Assembly (NCBI GenBank): GCA_016617855.1
Contig: JAECUM010000846.1
Span: 124,000-187,999, forward strand
DNA length: 64,000 nt
From: Megalonaias nervosa
Lineage: Eukaryota; Mollusca; Bivalvia; Unionida; Unionidae
Direction of reading: 5' to 3'
Shown: one piece after another, positions 47,330 to 58,211 of the stretch
Numbering within the stretch: the first letter of the stretch is position 1
Layout: each line of letters begins with the position of its first letter
The notes under the pieces: model-generated
Told to the model about the DNA's origin: nothing
The model's database searches: none
What the model saw: the letters and a program-made list of their open reading frames with translations, nothing else
Position numbers and translations under genes: made by a program

Positions 47330-47524
47330 TGTGAATAACACTTACCTCCACAGGTACAACTAGGATCTACAAACCAATTTGTAGCAGTAGGTGGTAACAT
47401 TTTGGCTTGTAAATCGGTCAGACTCTTTCACCTGCATCACAGTGCAGCTTGTGACTGACTGTGCTAGTCATCAGGATATTACACTGTGTAGCCTATCGTG
47501 TGCTGAAAAATGGCATTAAACCCT

Positions 47525-47557
<33 letters not shown>

Positions 47558-48100
47558 GAGTGTAAATCAGTCAAACAACTAAAGCAAAGTGCAGCTTGGG
47601 ATTTACTCAGCCTATAACACCTGGATAGTAGGCATTGTAAAGTGGGGTGTAAATCAGTCAAACATGCCTAAAGCAAAGTGCAGCTTGGGACTTACTCAAC
47701 CTTTAGCACCTGGATATTATGCAGTGTAGTTGGGTGTAATTCAGTAAAACTCTTAACACCAACAGCACATGTACAGTGTAGCTTGGGCCTGTCCGTCTGT
47801 TAAAACTAGGTAGTAAACAGTTTTATGGGTTGGAAATCAGTCAAGCTCTTACAGCCACAGCATAGAGGAGCTTGTGCATGACTCCCATCTGTTAATCCTG
47901 GAATTATACACTTTAGTGGGTTTTAAATCAGTCAAGTTCTTACACCTAAAGCACAGTGGACCTGACTCTGCCTGTAACACCTAGATAGCACACCATATAG
48001 TGTAGTGTATATCAAACAATTACACCCACAGCATGGTGCAGCTTGAGCCTGACTCCACCTGTAACACCTGGATAGTACACAGTGTAGTGGGTTCAAAATT
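47330..48100. repeat. Degenerate satellite, unit about 85-90 bp
   Basis: Phrases such as 'gtgtaaatcagtcaaac', 'aaagcaaagtgcagcttggg' and 'aacacctggatagta' recur about eight times. Confidence 0.85.
47487..47558 (+). mobile_element. 3' fragment of the (CAA)n-tailed SINE
   Basis: 'tagcctatcgtgtgctgaaa', 'atggcattaaaccctac' and (AAC)12 repeat the tail of the copy at 32465. It sits within the 85-90-bp satellite. Confidence 0.7.
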
Positions 48101-48459
48101 TGTGTCAACTATTTTCAAAGAGTGGAAGATGATTAATACACTTCTTGTACACCATAGAAGTAACATTTATGAATAGAGGAGTAAAAGGTAAAATATTAGA
48201 AGTCCTGACCATCTTTCACAGGTGTATCAATACATTTCTGGAATTTTTTTTATACTTGTCATTCCTTTTATGAAGCAAGAAACTTAATATAATTTACTTA
48301 ATTTTTTAATATTCTTTAAATTAAAGAATATTTTTTTTGTTTAAATTAAACAATGTACACACACCTAACAGTCTAATTGCCAGAGCCTGTTATATAAAAT
48401 AGATACATCTTCATTATGCATTAGCTTTCATCGCGTTACATCAATGCACAAGTTCGTTG

Positions 48460-48782
48460 TTACAGTGTGTGTGAGTGATTTCAACTTTTTAATGTAGCTT
48501 TAATAATTTTCCAGTATATCGCTATGATGTCTGCAGTGTGGCAGTTTATAGTAATGTCTAGCAGGCATCATGCCACAGATGTAGCATCATGTCCCACCCA
48601 GTCACATTATCCTGACAACAGGCTGACCAGTCCTAACATTGACCTCTTAATGCTGAGTGCCAAGCGAGGCAGCTGATAGTACTATTTTTATAGGTCTTTG
48701 GTATGACTTGGCCAGGGTTTGAACCTGTGACCTCCTGCATCTGAGACAGATGCACTAGCCACTTAGGCCACCGGAACAGTGT
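48460..48782 (-). mobile_element. tRNA-derived SINE, copy 4
   Basis: The A-box-like GGCCTAAGTGG and B-box-like GGTTCAAACCC lie on the minus strand, with the shared body and a short CA-rich 3' end at 48465-48475. Confidence 0.8.
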
Positions 48783-48784
48783 AG

Positions 48785-49325
48785 TTCACGGTTACAGAAC
48801 ACTTAGATATATGCATATGGTCCATGTTTACAGAACACGGTAGATCAATGAATATGGTCTGTATTTACAGAAACAATTTAGATGAATGTGTATAGTCCAT
48901 ATTTACAGAACACTTTAAATCATTTCATATGGTCCATGTTTGCAGAACACTGTAGATCTGTGCATATAGTCTGTGTTTGCATAACACTAGATGAGTGTGT
49001 ATGGTCCATGTTTACAGAAAAGTAAATCAGTGCATATGGTCCATGTTTACAGAACACTAGATCTGTGCATATGGTCCATGTTTACAGAACACTAGATCAG
49101 TGCATATGGTCCATGTTTACAGAAAACTAAATGCATATGGTCCATGTGTACAGAAGACTAGATCTGTGCATATGGTCCATGTTTACAGAACACTAGATCA
49201 GTGCATATGGTCCATGTTTACAGAACACTAGATTGGTGCATATGGTCCATGTTTACAGAAAACTAATCAATGCATATGGTCCATGTTTACAAAACAGTAC
49301 ATCAGTGCGTATGGTTCATGATAAC
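48785..49325. repeat. 35-bp minisatellite, about 15 units
   Basis: Units of GCATATGGTCCATGTTTACA plus GAACACTAGATCAGT, with length variants, begin directly after the SINE. Confidence 0.92.
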
Positions 49326-49539
49326 CTCAGTTTTAAATGATGTTACTTTCCTTTGATTAAATCATTTTTTGTTTAAGTTGGATAAGAATGGGACTTCGTG
49401 TTCTAAGTACTCATAGAAATAACAAATATATTATAATAAGTCTGGTCATCTTCACATATTATTGCAAAAACAGCGCTGGGCAGTAGTATAGTTTTGCTTT
49501 TTATTTTTGACACAGTATTGACAAAGTGTCTTGTTTGAT

Positions 49540-49815
49540 ATCTGTAAGGTTTATTCACCTTTGAAAATTGTGACTTGTATTGTGACTTTACTGCATCACC
49601 ATTAATTTGTCTGTAACCTCTGGGTCTTTTCTGTGTGACCTGTTCTACTTCACTCTTAGTTTGTCAGTCACCTTTGAACCTTTCCCATGTGTATTGCATC
49701 ACTGTTTGTCAGCAACCTCAGGGCTTTTTCCATGTAACCTGTGCAGCATACTGTTTGTCATTAACCTTTTAACCTTTTCCATGACTTTATTTTTTTTACC
49801 CATCCATTGTCACCA
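49540..49815. repeat. Degenerate repeat, unit about 65 bp
   Basis: 'ttgtctgtaacctctgggtc', 'ttgtcagtcacctttgaacc', 'ttgtcagcaacctcagggct' and 'ttgtcattaaccttttaacc' head four units. Confidence 0.7.
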
Positions 49816-51555
49816 AGTGACTTAATTTGTTAGATTTATTTATTTGGGGACTTTTTATACTGTAACCATCATATTGAAAAAGACCATTTTAGGTGAGTAC
49901 ACTTTTTTGTATCACTTTAGAAAATACTGTTTATATGAATGAAAAAGCATTCACCTGTCTCTACTGATTACACTGTTTTATTGAAACAAATTGTATACCT
50001 CAAAGAATATCACAGCAAATTCTATATAAAAATGCATTTTAACAGTATCACAGCAAAGGTTTCTAGATTAATAATAATAATAATAATAACAATAACTTTA
50101 TTTCAAAATGAAGTCCATAGGCAAAGATGAGCAATTTCACACAAGATATGACCAAACAAATGAATACAACAGTTTGCTGTAATGGTCAATTATTGATAAG
50201 TTATGACAGCATGCAAAGTGAAATACTTCTCTCAAGATTCAGTTGTCACTACTAGCAATTTTATTTCTAACGGAATATACTTTCATCCTAAGCAAAATAC
50301 AAAGGCTGGTAATATTGTTATTCACAAAACATTCCTGATACACTTGATAATATATTTGATCAGTTATAGTACTACAGCATGGAATAAATTTTAGATGGAT
50401 GCAACAAATAAGCTATTCTTGGAAAATCTTACCTTAAGGGATAATTGTGTGATGATCTGGTAGTTTTTCTTTTGAAAATCATACCTACATGGGGTAACTG
50501 TTTCGTGATCTGGTACCTTTTCTTTTGAAAATTATACCTACATGGGGTAATTGGTGATCTGGTAGCGATTTGAAGAATACTTGAAAGAGAAATATTGAAG
50601 TTGATTAGCTACTCAAACCTGCTGTCTTTTTTTTAATATAAATAATTGTTTGAATGACTCTGAAACAGTCACATAAGATGACTTTCATTGCAAAATTCAC
50701 TTTTATCTGATGCAAAATTGTATCACCGCATTACTCTAAAGAGTAAAGAAACTTGTGGACCTAAAAAAGAAATCAAACGTTTTTGTACAGTATCAATGAT
50801 CAAAATTATAAAAGTAGTCATAGTTTATGCAGTATTTTGATGTATATTGCATATGATAAAAGGATAAACCAAATGACTTTTAAAAAAAAACAAACATTAT
50901 ATATGTCATTTGTTTTGAAAAACGTGTTGCACAGGTAAGTGCAATAGAAATGATGCTTTGGGATTTTGCCCTTTTTTCCATCAGTTAATCAATTTAAAAA
51001 TAAAAGAAATATGAGAAAGAGAGGATGGATGAATAAATGGGTAATTGTTCCATGAATTACTACATTTAGGAGGCAAGGAAAATTATATTCTGCATAAAAT
51101 TATGGAATTCACAGCAAAGAAGATAAGGATTTCTACAATCTTATCTGCAGGCAGTCTACATATTTATTCTCAAAAGCATTGTGACAATAATTTGTAGATA
51201 TTACCCATTGTTACATAATACAGAGTATGTGAATCACCATCTGGTGATGTAAGCATTGAAACAAATTTCATTTAATACATGGTCAGCATATGACACTAAC
51301 TCTCACCTGCAAACACCATTAGATTTGATGTATATACGGTCTTAGTATAGACCGCTTCTACTCTAGTCCTGAAAATCTTTTTTTTTTCTTTTTTTTTTTT
51401 ATATATAATTTGGCTATTTCTCTGAAAAATTTCAAGACAAAAAGTCGTCATATTTAGTTGAACTTACCCTATGAACCTTCGTTTGGCATACATTGTGCAT
51501 CATCCATCATCATGTTATGTTTTAAACGTTTTTACAAAAACCACTAGATCAGTAG
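49816..51555. other. Intergenic sequence, small repeats only
   Basis: It holds (ATA)n at about 50068-50092 and a 57-bp phrase repeated two to three times at 50445-50575 ('tacctacatggggtaa'). No gene is recognised. Confidence 0.4.
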
Positions 51556-51574
51556 CTTCAACCGAATTTGGGAG

Positions 51575-51770
51575 ACAGCACCCTGGCATGAATAACCATT
51601 AAATATGGCTGCCATTACTAAAAATAGAAAAACTCTTTATTCACATCCCAATATTACCAAATTCGATATAAAGCATCCTAGCAAAAAGGGTTTCCAAGTA
51701 TATACAAATGTTGCCAATCTGCCATCAAATACGATTCCATTACTAAATATAGAAAAACACCGTTACTAAA
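51575..51770. repeat. Two degenerate units of about 125 bp
   Basis: 'aaatatggctgccattacta' with 'aaaatagaaaaactc' and 'aaatacgattccattactaa' with 'atatagaaaaac' repeat the same order. Confidence 0.6.
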
Positions 51771-52065
51771 AATATAAATTTTATTTTAAACAAACGTTAT
51801 CTAAATATAAAAAGCATACGCTCAGCTTAATTTGATCGAATTTTACATGAATCATCATGACATAAATGCATTTCATTATTGGACAGATGATGCTGATGTT
51901 CTATCAAACATTGATGAAAATAGAGAGACACCCCACCCCACCCGCAACGAAACTCCGGAGGCCTTGAAACAATCGCTTTCATAACATTTGTAATGAACAG
52001 CATTAGCAGAAATTCTTACAGAAAGCATCCAACCTACCCAGATTTCTTGGCCACCTGCTATTGCA

Positions 52066-52176
<111 letters not shown>

Positions 52177-52179
52177 GGA

Positions 52180-52790
52180 CCTCTCCGGCCACCGCTAGTG
52201 TTTTTATTGAAGGCTTTCTTCCACTGAAGGGGCAAAACACTTCACCAGTTATCCATCTTCACTGCCAGATAATCAGTGTGATGTTTTCTCGGCATTCGCT
52301 CATATCCTCGTCTGTTCCATCCATATTCCAAGCTTACAGACGTAATAAATATCACGCCCTTGTTAAGTACAAAATTCGTCAGAAAAGTGATACCTTATGC
52401 TTCATTTAGGACCGACGCAGACGATATGGTCAACTGCCCTTAGAGATGCAACAAATTTGTTCGACGGTTCTAGGATTCAAAGTTTTGCCAGTTTTTTAAT
52501 AGTGTACCCTAGCACCCGAAGTTTCCAATACAACTTCTTGCATTAAAATGCAAATATTCAAAGACTGTATTCATGAATAAAGTTAAAACAGCCATGTATC
52601 CTTAAGAATCGCAAAATAGCTGTTCCGACTTTCTCGTGTCTCTCCTCCCTCTCGCTCCCACTCTCTTTACCTGAATGAGTTTAATTTGTCTTAATACTCC
52701 ATCATTTTGTCCAGGAGACGTTAAAACCTAGAAATCTCGGAGTTGCATAATAATCGGTGGAAATTCAAACAAAGGCATTTACGGTATGCC
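52180..52790. other. Intergenic sequence
   Basis: No supported gene. The open frame crossing 51993-52409 is created by the microsatellite. Confidence 0.35.
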
Positions 52791-52794
52791 TGGC

Positions 52795-53215
52795 GTGAAT
52801 ACAGTATGAAAGATAAGCGAACCTTTAGACATTATACAGCGAGTCAGACAAGCTAACCGTTAATCATATATAGTACAACAGGGACGAGAAACTTTATACA
52901 TAATCTAGTATGACAGATAAGCGAACCTTTGGACGTTCTATAGAACGTAAGATAGACGAACTTTTAGACATTATAGAGTATGACAGGTAAATAAACTTTT
53001 ACACGTTAGTATGCCAGATAAACAAACTTTTAGACGTTATATAGTTTGAGAGAAAAATAAACTTTTACACGTTAGTATGACAGTAAACAAACTTTTAGAA
53101 GTTATATAGTTTGACAAATAAACGAACTCCTAACGTTATATAGTTTTGACTGATAAACGAACCTGTAAAAGTTATATAGTTTGAGTGATAAGGGAATATT
53201 TGGACATTATACATC
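52795..53215. repeat. Degenerate minisatellite, unit about 37-40 bp
   Basis: 'gataaacgaacttttagacg' with 'ttatatagtttgaca' recurs about eleven times. It lies about 400 bases past the 3' end of the TRIM-type coding region. Confidence 0.85.
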
Positions 53216-53600
53216 ATCGATGTGTTACAATATAAAAGATCCCTACATCAAACTCGGTACTTTGCAAAAACATTTTGTTTTAATATTTTAAACTTAAATT
53301 CTTATAGTGCAAAATCTGACCAAATTTCCATAAATTCTTGCATTCATAATGAATACATGTACTTCATTTCACATCGATTAAAGTTATGGGTACTCGGTGA
53401 AAAAACTACGAAAAAAAACAACCTTACTAGCATTTGAATCTCGACAGTTGCTGACTAGTTATGCGATGGAATATTGTTTTCTCTACTTTCAAATTAGTAT
53501 CCTGCCTTTGCATTCAAAGATTCAAGAATAAACTTAGTGGGGTTTTTTTTGTTTTTTTTTTAATTTGGAAATCTTTTTCTAGGTTCTCTCTTGGTAATAC

Positions 53601-55907
53601 TCAGTCTAACCTAAAAACTTTCACAGAGTTTCTCTCAATATCAATAAGCGTTCCCTGGTACTGGGTAACAAGCAGCCTGTCGGCCGTGGATGTCAAACAG
53701 ATCTTGTTAGGAAAGGTTATTCCCTCCAATATAATGTCCCCAATGATTTCTCCCTCCGTCGTAATCAGCAGAATATTGTGTGACCTTGATCCAGCCACAA
53801 ATACCCTGTTTCCATGGACAGCAATACCACGCGGATTTTTCAGCACACTGTAGTTCAGTTCCCATCGCTTGTCGCCCTCACTCGTCAGGCTTATCACCGA
53901 TTTTCTATACTTGTCTGTGACGTACAAGTTTCGCCCAGCGTTGTCAAACGCTACATAATCAGGAAAGTAGAACAGCTCTACACCATTCTTGTCGCGGGAT
54001 AGCGCTTTCATCTCTCTGCCTTCGCTCCTAGATATGATTTTGATGCATGGGGGTTGCGTGTAGCAGCAGACAGCAAATCTCTTAACTGTAGAGCTGTAGC
54101 TAAGACCCCAGCACTTGGCCGCGACATTGATTGTGAAAATCGGTAAGAAATCGTTTTGTCTTACGGCGTATACTTGTATCTTCTTTTCTCTTGGAAACGT
54201 TACGGCCACTTCTCTTTCATTCACGTAAGTGACGTCGTACGGTCTCGCCGGCAGAACCTTTTCCCCGATCCATCGGTATTCGGCATCAAACAGCTTCAGT
54301 TTGCGCATCATTTGGTCGACCAAAACGACCCGTCCGTCCATCAACATCGTGGCGCCAGTCAGGATGCAGTTCTCCCGGTCAGCCAGAGTCCTGGCCTTGA
54401 AGAAGACGTCCATCTGGGCGAGGTTTGGTGCGATCTTCCTGGAGGACAGTGGAATTGGGGAGTATGTGTCGTGTGGGTCCATTTGCGTCCGGGCGGACTC
54501 GTTTTCGATTGTTTGGTGAAGAACATCTGACCGTGACCTCTGTGACCTTGACGTATCTTCCATCTTTGATCTAGAAGACTTTATGTAGTCAGTTTTGGAG
54601 ACTCTGGAGTTTCTGGAGAGGCGAGATAGTCTGGCAGTTTCGCTGTTGAGTCCGATCATTTTAGGAATGCCGAGTTTGAAAATCGGGCTCTCGGGTGGAG
54701 ATACGGGTCTGACAATGGGACTCGTTGATTCATCTCTCTCATCGACTTCCTGCGGAACATTGTATGGGGCGGCCACTTGGACGTGCGAATGGCTATAGGA
54801 AATTTTGCCAATCTCTTTTAAAGATCCGAGGATAGTGGAGATGGCTTTGTCGGGTGTGAAGATCAGGAGGATGTCTTGAAGCTGGTTGGATAAATGAGAA
54901 AGTTCTTTTTCACATAAGTTTGACTCTTTCTTTACATTTTCGACCGAGAGAAGCAAGTCCGAATCTGTGCCATGCTGTAGAGAGGTCTTCAGTATATTCA
55001 TAGCGTTTCCGGTGGTACATATCATCTCCTCACATTTTGACATCTCCCTTTCATAACTGTTCTTTTCGTTCTCCTTCAGCGCTTTGAGGTCTTCCATTAT
55101 TTTCTTCTCCTGTGTGACCAAGATGTCGTCCAGCTGTTGTCGGATGCTAGTGATCTGGTGCATCAGCTGGGACTCTGCATCTTCCAAAGATTTCAAGCTG
55201 TGCTGCCGGTTCTCCAGGATGCGGGAGGACCATCCATTCTGATTGCGCAGTTTCTCCATCAGGCTGTCTGCCTCGCTTCTCTGCTTAGACGCGGCCTCCA
55301 ACGTTGACACCACGTGTGAGCATTTCCGATGGTCGATAGTGACACAAGATGAGCATACGACCTTGCCATGATCTTCACAGTAGAACCCAAGGGTGGTGTT
55401 TTCATGTTCTAGACACGGTGGTCGGAGCAATGTAGAGCGGATTGGCTGGTGTTTGATTTCGTCAAAGTCCATGAGAGTGTGGTTTTGAGAATATTTAAGT
55501 GATTTGTGGAAGGATACACATGGCTCGCACAGAGCCTCAGCACAGTCCTTACACCATTTAGACGCGATTACTTTCTCCTTCCTCCTGTAGCAAGGGTCAC
55601 ACCTGCTCACGTCATTTCTCAGTTTGATGCCGTTCATCAGGCTGGTGATCAGGTGACTCTCCGGCAGAAGGTCCGCCCAAATGTTTGGCGGCTGATGGGC
55701 GTCCGGGGCGTCTACGAAGCGCTTGCATATGGGGCAACTGAATCCCTGGGGTGCTCTTTGTCCTTTAGTGGATTTGATGATAAAGTCAGTGATGCATTTC
55801 TTGCAGAAGGAATGCAGACATGGTAGGGACCGCGGGTCACTGAACTCATCTTTACAGATCTTACATGTAAAAAAGTCCGAGTGGAGATTCTCCTGGGATG
55901 ACGTCAT
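53601..55907 (-). CDS. TRIM-type RING/B-box protein with propeller-like C-terminus
   Basis: One uninterrupted coding region of 768 residues. The first true ATG is at 55907 (context aacacaATGa, A at -3); seven upstream in-frame codons begin with TTG. RING finger: C15, C18, C30, H32, C35, C38, C58, C61. B-box 1: C103, C106, C119, C122, C127, C130, H134, H143. B-box 2: C165, H168, C177, H180, C185, C188, H193, H198. A long coiled coil covers about 205-360, then a Ser/Arg-rich linker. Residues 502-768 form a repetitive beta-rich region (VVLVDQ, LYVTDKYRKSVISL, RVFVAGSRSHNILLI) like the NHL-type propellers of TRIM56/TRIM71-like proteins of molluscs. The likely role is E3 ubiquitin ligase with ligand recognition by the C-terminus; an immune role is only an inference from lineage expansions of such genes. 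A paralogue lies 7.4 kb to the right in the same orientation. Confidence 0.93.
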   Translation of the reverse strand: MTSSQENLHSDFFTCKICKDEFSDPRSLPCLHSFCKKCITDFIIKSTKGQRAPQGFSCPICKRFVDAPDAHQPPNIWADLLPESHLITSLMNGIKLRNDVSRCDPCYRRKEKVIASKWCKDCAEALCEPCVSFHKSLKYSQNHTLMDFDEIKHQPIRSTLLRPPCLEHENTTLGFYCEDHGKVVCSSCVTIDHRKCSHVVSTLEAASKQRSEADSLMEKLRNQNGWSSRILENRQHSLKSLEDAESQLMHQITSIRQQLDDILVTQEKKIMEDLKALKENEKNSYEREMSKCEEMICTTGNAMNILKTSLQHGTDSDLLLSVENVKKESNLCEKELSHLSNQLQDILLIFTPDKAISTILGSLKEIGKISYSHSHVQVAAPYNVPQEVDERDESTSPIVRPVSPPESPIFKLGIPKMIGLNSETARLSRLSRNSRVSKTDYIKSSRSKMEDTSRSQRSRSDVLHQTIENESARTQMDPHDTYSPIPLSSRKIAPNLAQMDVFFKARTLADRENCILTGATMLMDGRVVLVDQMMRKLKLFDAEYRWIGEKVLPARPYDVTYVNEREVAVTFPREKKIQVYAVRQNDFLPIFTINVAAKCWGLSYSSTVKRFAVCCYTQPPCIKIISRSEGREMKALSRDKNGVELFYFPDYVAFDNAGRNLYVTDKYRKSVISLTSEGDKRWELNYSVLKNPRGIAVHGNRVFVAGSRSHNILLITTEGEIIGDIILEGITFPNKICLTSTADRLLVTQYQGTLIDIERNSVKVFRLD

Positions 55908-55962
55908 TGTGTTGGATGCGGAGAGCAATTAGTTTTAGTTCCGCCGTCCGCCTCTCTGCATT
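55908..55962 (-). promoter_or_regulatory. Probable 5' UTR part of the TRIM exon with splice acceptor
   Basis: Read on the minus strand, aaatatttcag ends at 55963, leaving a 55-base leader before the ATG. This suggests an untranslated first exon further right, which I could not locate. Confidence 0.4.
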
Positions 55963-55969
55963 CTGAAAT

Positions 55970-56690
55970 ATTTACAAATTTATTATTTGAAATGTTTAGA
56001 AACATAGGTATTGTCATGTTCATTGACTGATTGTGTAACGATATGTATACAAGCGTACAGTGAACAGAGACTTGCTGCGAAGGAGTGCTTGACGTGATCA
56101 TAATGTAACATTGACAAGCGACTGACGTTTGTTCCCACTGCTCACAAACACAGTAGTCTTTTGAAAACATTCTCATGACTGACTCTATGTATGTAAAATA
56201 GTATTTTAACTTCCATTCCTGCATATTTGGAAGAGTGGAAATGATAGCACTAAAAATAATCTTATCCCGTTCATCAAAAACATTCAGTATCAAAAACAGA
56301 AATTAAAGCGATGAACGGGTGATATCTGGCCTAACTTAGCGAATTGTCAATAACCGGTAGCCTCGATACTTTGCATAACATAATATAATGTTTAGCTGTA
56401 AATCACCGTTCACTTTATATAGGTAAAACAAGCTACCCTCTTCATACTCGAAATCCGGACAAAAACATGAACTACTGACAAAAGCATCCATTGTTGAGGT
56501 GCTCGCTCTAAACAAGTACGTGCAACTGATAAACACAGTGAAAAAATAAACAAAAACGCACGACTTGAAAGTAATTATGTTCTTTCAGAATTTCGTCACC
56601 TTCCATGTTCATGAGTTTTCTAACTTCAGACACTAGGTTAACCAGTTCAGTCTTTGCATATGACTCTTGAAAAAGAAAGCATTTGAAATG
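55970..56690. other. Upstream region of the TRIM-type gene
   Basis: It probably includes the intron before the coding exon and perhaps an untranslated first exon; no promoter element could be assigned. Confidence 0.35.
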
Positions 56691-56692
<2 letters not shown>

Positions 56693-56754
<62 letters not shown>

Positions 56755-56779
56755 AAGAACGCAGTTATCGTGGCTGTCA

Positions 56780-56840
<61 letters not shown>
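56693..56840. repeat. (CT)n, (TG)n and (TA)n microsatellites
   Basis: About 29 CT units (56693-56751), then after 28 bases about 11 TG units passing into about 20 TA units. Confidence 0.98.
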
Positions 56841-56841
<1 letters not shown>

Positions 56842-56844
56842 CTC

Positions 56845-57985
56845 ATAATCTTCAATGACATGATCATTTTTAAAAAATCAACACATTACGCTGCAGTGAA
56901 TCCAATATTTTTATCGGAGAATTCAGTTTTGAGAAGGTTATTTTCATTTCAATTGCCAAGTTTATGTTTCTCTTCGAATGGTGATTTAACAGGAACTTGG
57001 GCAAGGTTCCACTTAACCGCTTTCTCGTTCTACCATTGGCTTCAACCTCTTGACCTAAATAGTCGAGTGTCAGGACAGAAGAGGAAACGATGTTTTAATT
57101 TTGGGATCATTATAAAATAACGTATTTTGCCAACATATGGGCCTGTTTTCTGAGCCTTTAAAGTGTTTCGTTGAGAGGTCCGCACAGGTTGGATATTAAC
57201 GGAATTCTAATTGATAATATCCATTTTCTTTTTACTCAGGGAACATGTTGGTCTACAGCGCAAAAAATCAATTGTCTTCACATTAAATACAGGAAAAATA
57301 ACAAGGTCCACAATAACCCGTGACCAAATTGTTGAGTTTCTTTCCCACGAGTAATTTTACGCTTAAATACAATGACGGCGAGTTCCAATGGTTTCGTCTC
57401 TGTAAAGACAACTGAATAGAGACAACTAATATGAATGTATATCGTTTCAATCATTTGTCTTTTGAACAATGGATATACGGAATGGAAAGTTTATCGGTTA
57501 ATGGTTTTAATAAAAACTAGTCAAGGGATCAAGACAACCGGTTTTCAAATGAAGCATGCGCTCCGCCTGTTCTCTCATGTCTTCCTATGTTACGATTGCG
57601 ATCTGTTTTTGAGCTTTGATAGCTGTGTATGTTGTAAAGGAAAAGAGATTAGTTCCGGAACTTTGATTTGGAACACGTGACAAATATTGGTATATGGATC
57701 ATAAAGGAGCACCCGGTACTTGTGAAAGACCGCAATTTAATTTTTTTTTAGTGTAAGGGTCATCTAGTGCATAAAAAAAAAAAAAAAAAGGAAGCGGTCA
57801 ATTTGACATTTATGGAGCCCAGCATAAGATTTCGCTCTTTATTTTTCTTGTAAATTCTCTTCAAGAATAAATTATAATTTGCTCCATCTAAATAAAGCGG
57901 ATTTCAGTGAACTCTAGGAGAGAGTGTCATTTTTTAAGCGGTATATACTCAAAAATATATTTTTAAAGCGCACAAAATGATTACA
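56845..57985. other. Intergenic sequence between TRIM-type genes
   Basis: A 19-base A run at about 57772-57789 is the only feature noted. Confidence 0.35.
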
Positions 57986-57989
57986 GTAA

Positions 57990-58075
57990 GTGGATCGCCC
58001 TGTTGTACAGCAATCCCTTCTGCACTGAATTGAAGACGTTTTTGAAAGGGGCGGCCTTTCTGGAAGGGACAAAGT
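57990..58075. mobile_element. Relic of the Tigger-like transposon end
   Basis: 'CCCTTCTGCAC' followed 38 bases later by 'GGCGGCCTTTCTGGAAGGGA' reproduces the order and spacing of the left end of the element at 4857 ('CCCCTTCTGCAC', 'GGTGGCCTTTCCAGAGGGGG'). The outermost terminus is not recognisable. Confidence 0.5.
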
Positions 58076-58159
58076 GGTAAACATATACTATTCTGGTATT
58101 GGGTGCGGAGACCGCTTATAATAAGTCTCTACGGAACCTCTCACACCGTGTTTAGTCTG

Positions 58160-58178
58160 GCGTAGGAGAGAGACAGAG

Positions 58179-58211
<33 letters not shown>
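58160..58211. repeat. (AG)n-rich microsatellite
   Basis: 'gagagagacagagacacaca' passes into about 13 AG units. Confidence 0.9.

Noticed and set aside
54156..54530. Plus-strand frames opposite the TRIM-type gene
   Set aside because: They overlap a 768-residue gene with clear domains on the other strand and show no family features. The same applies to 55506-55932.
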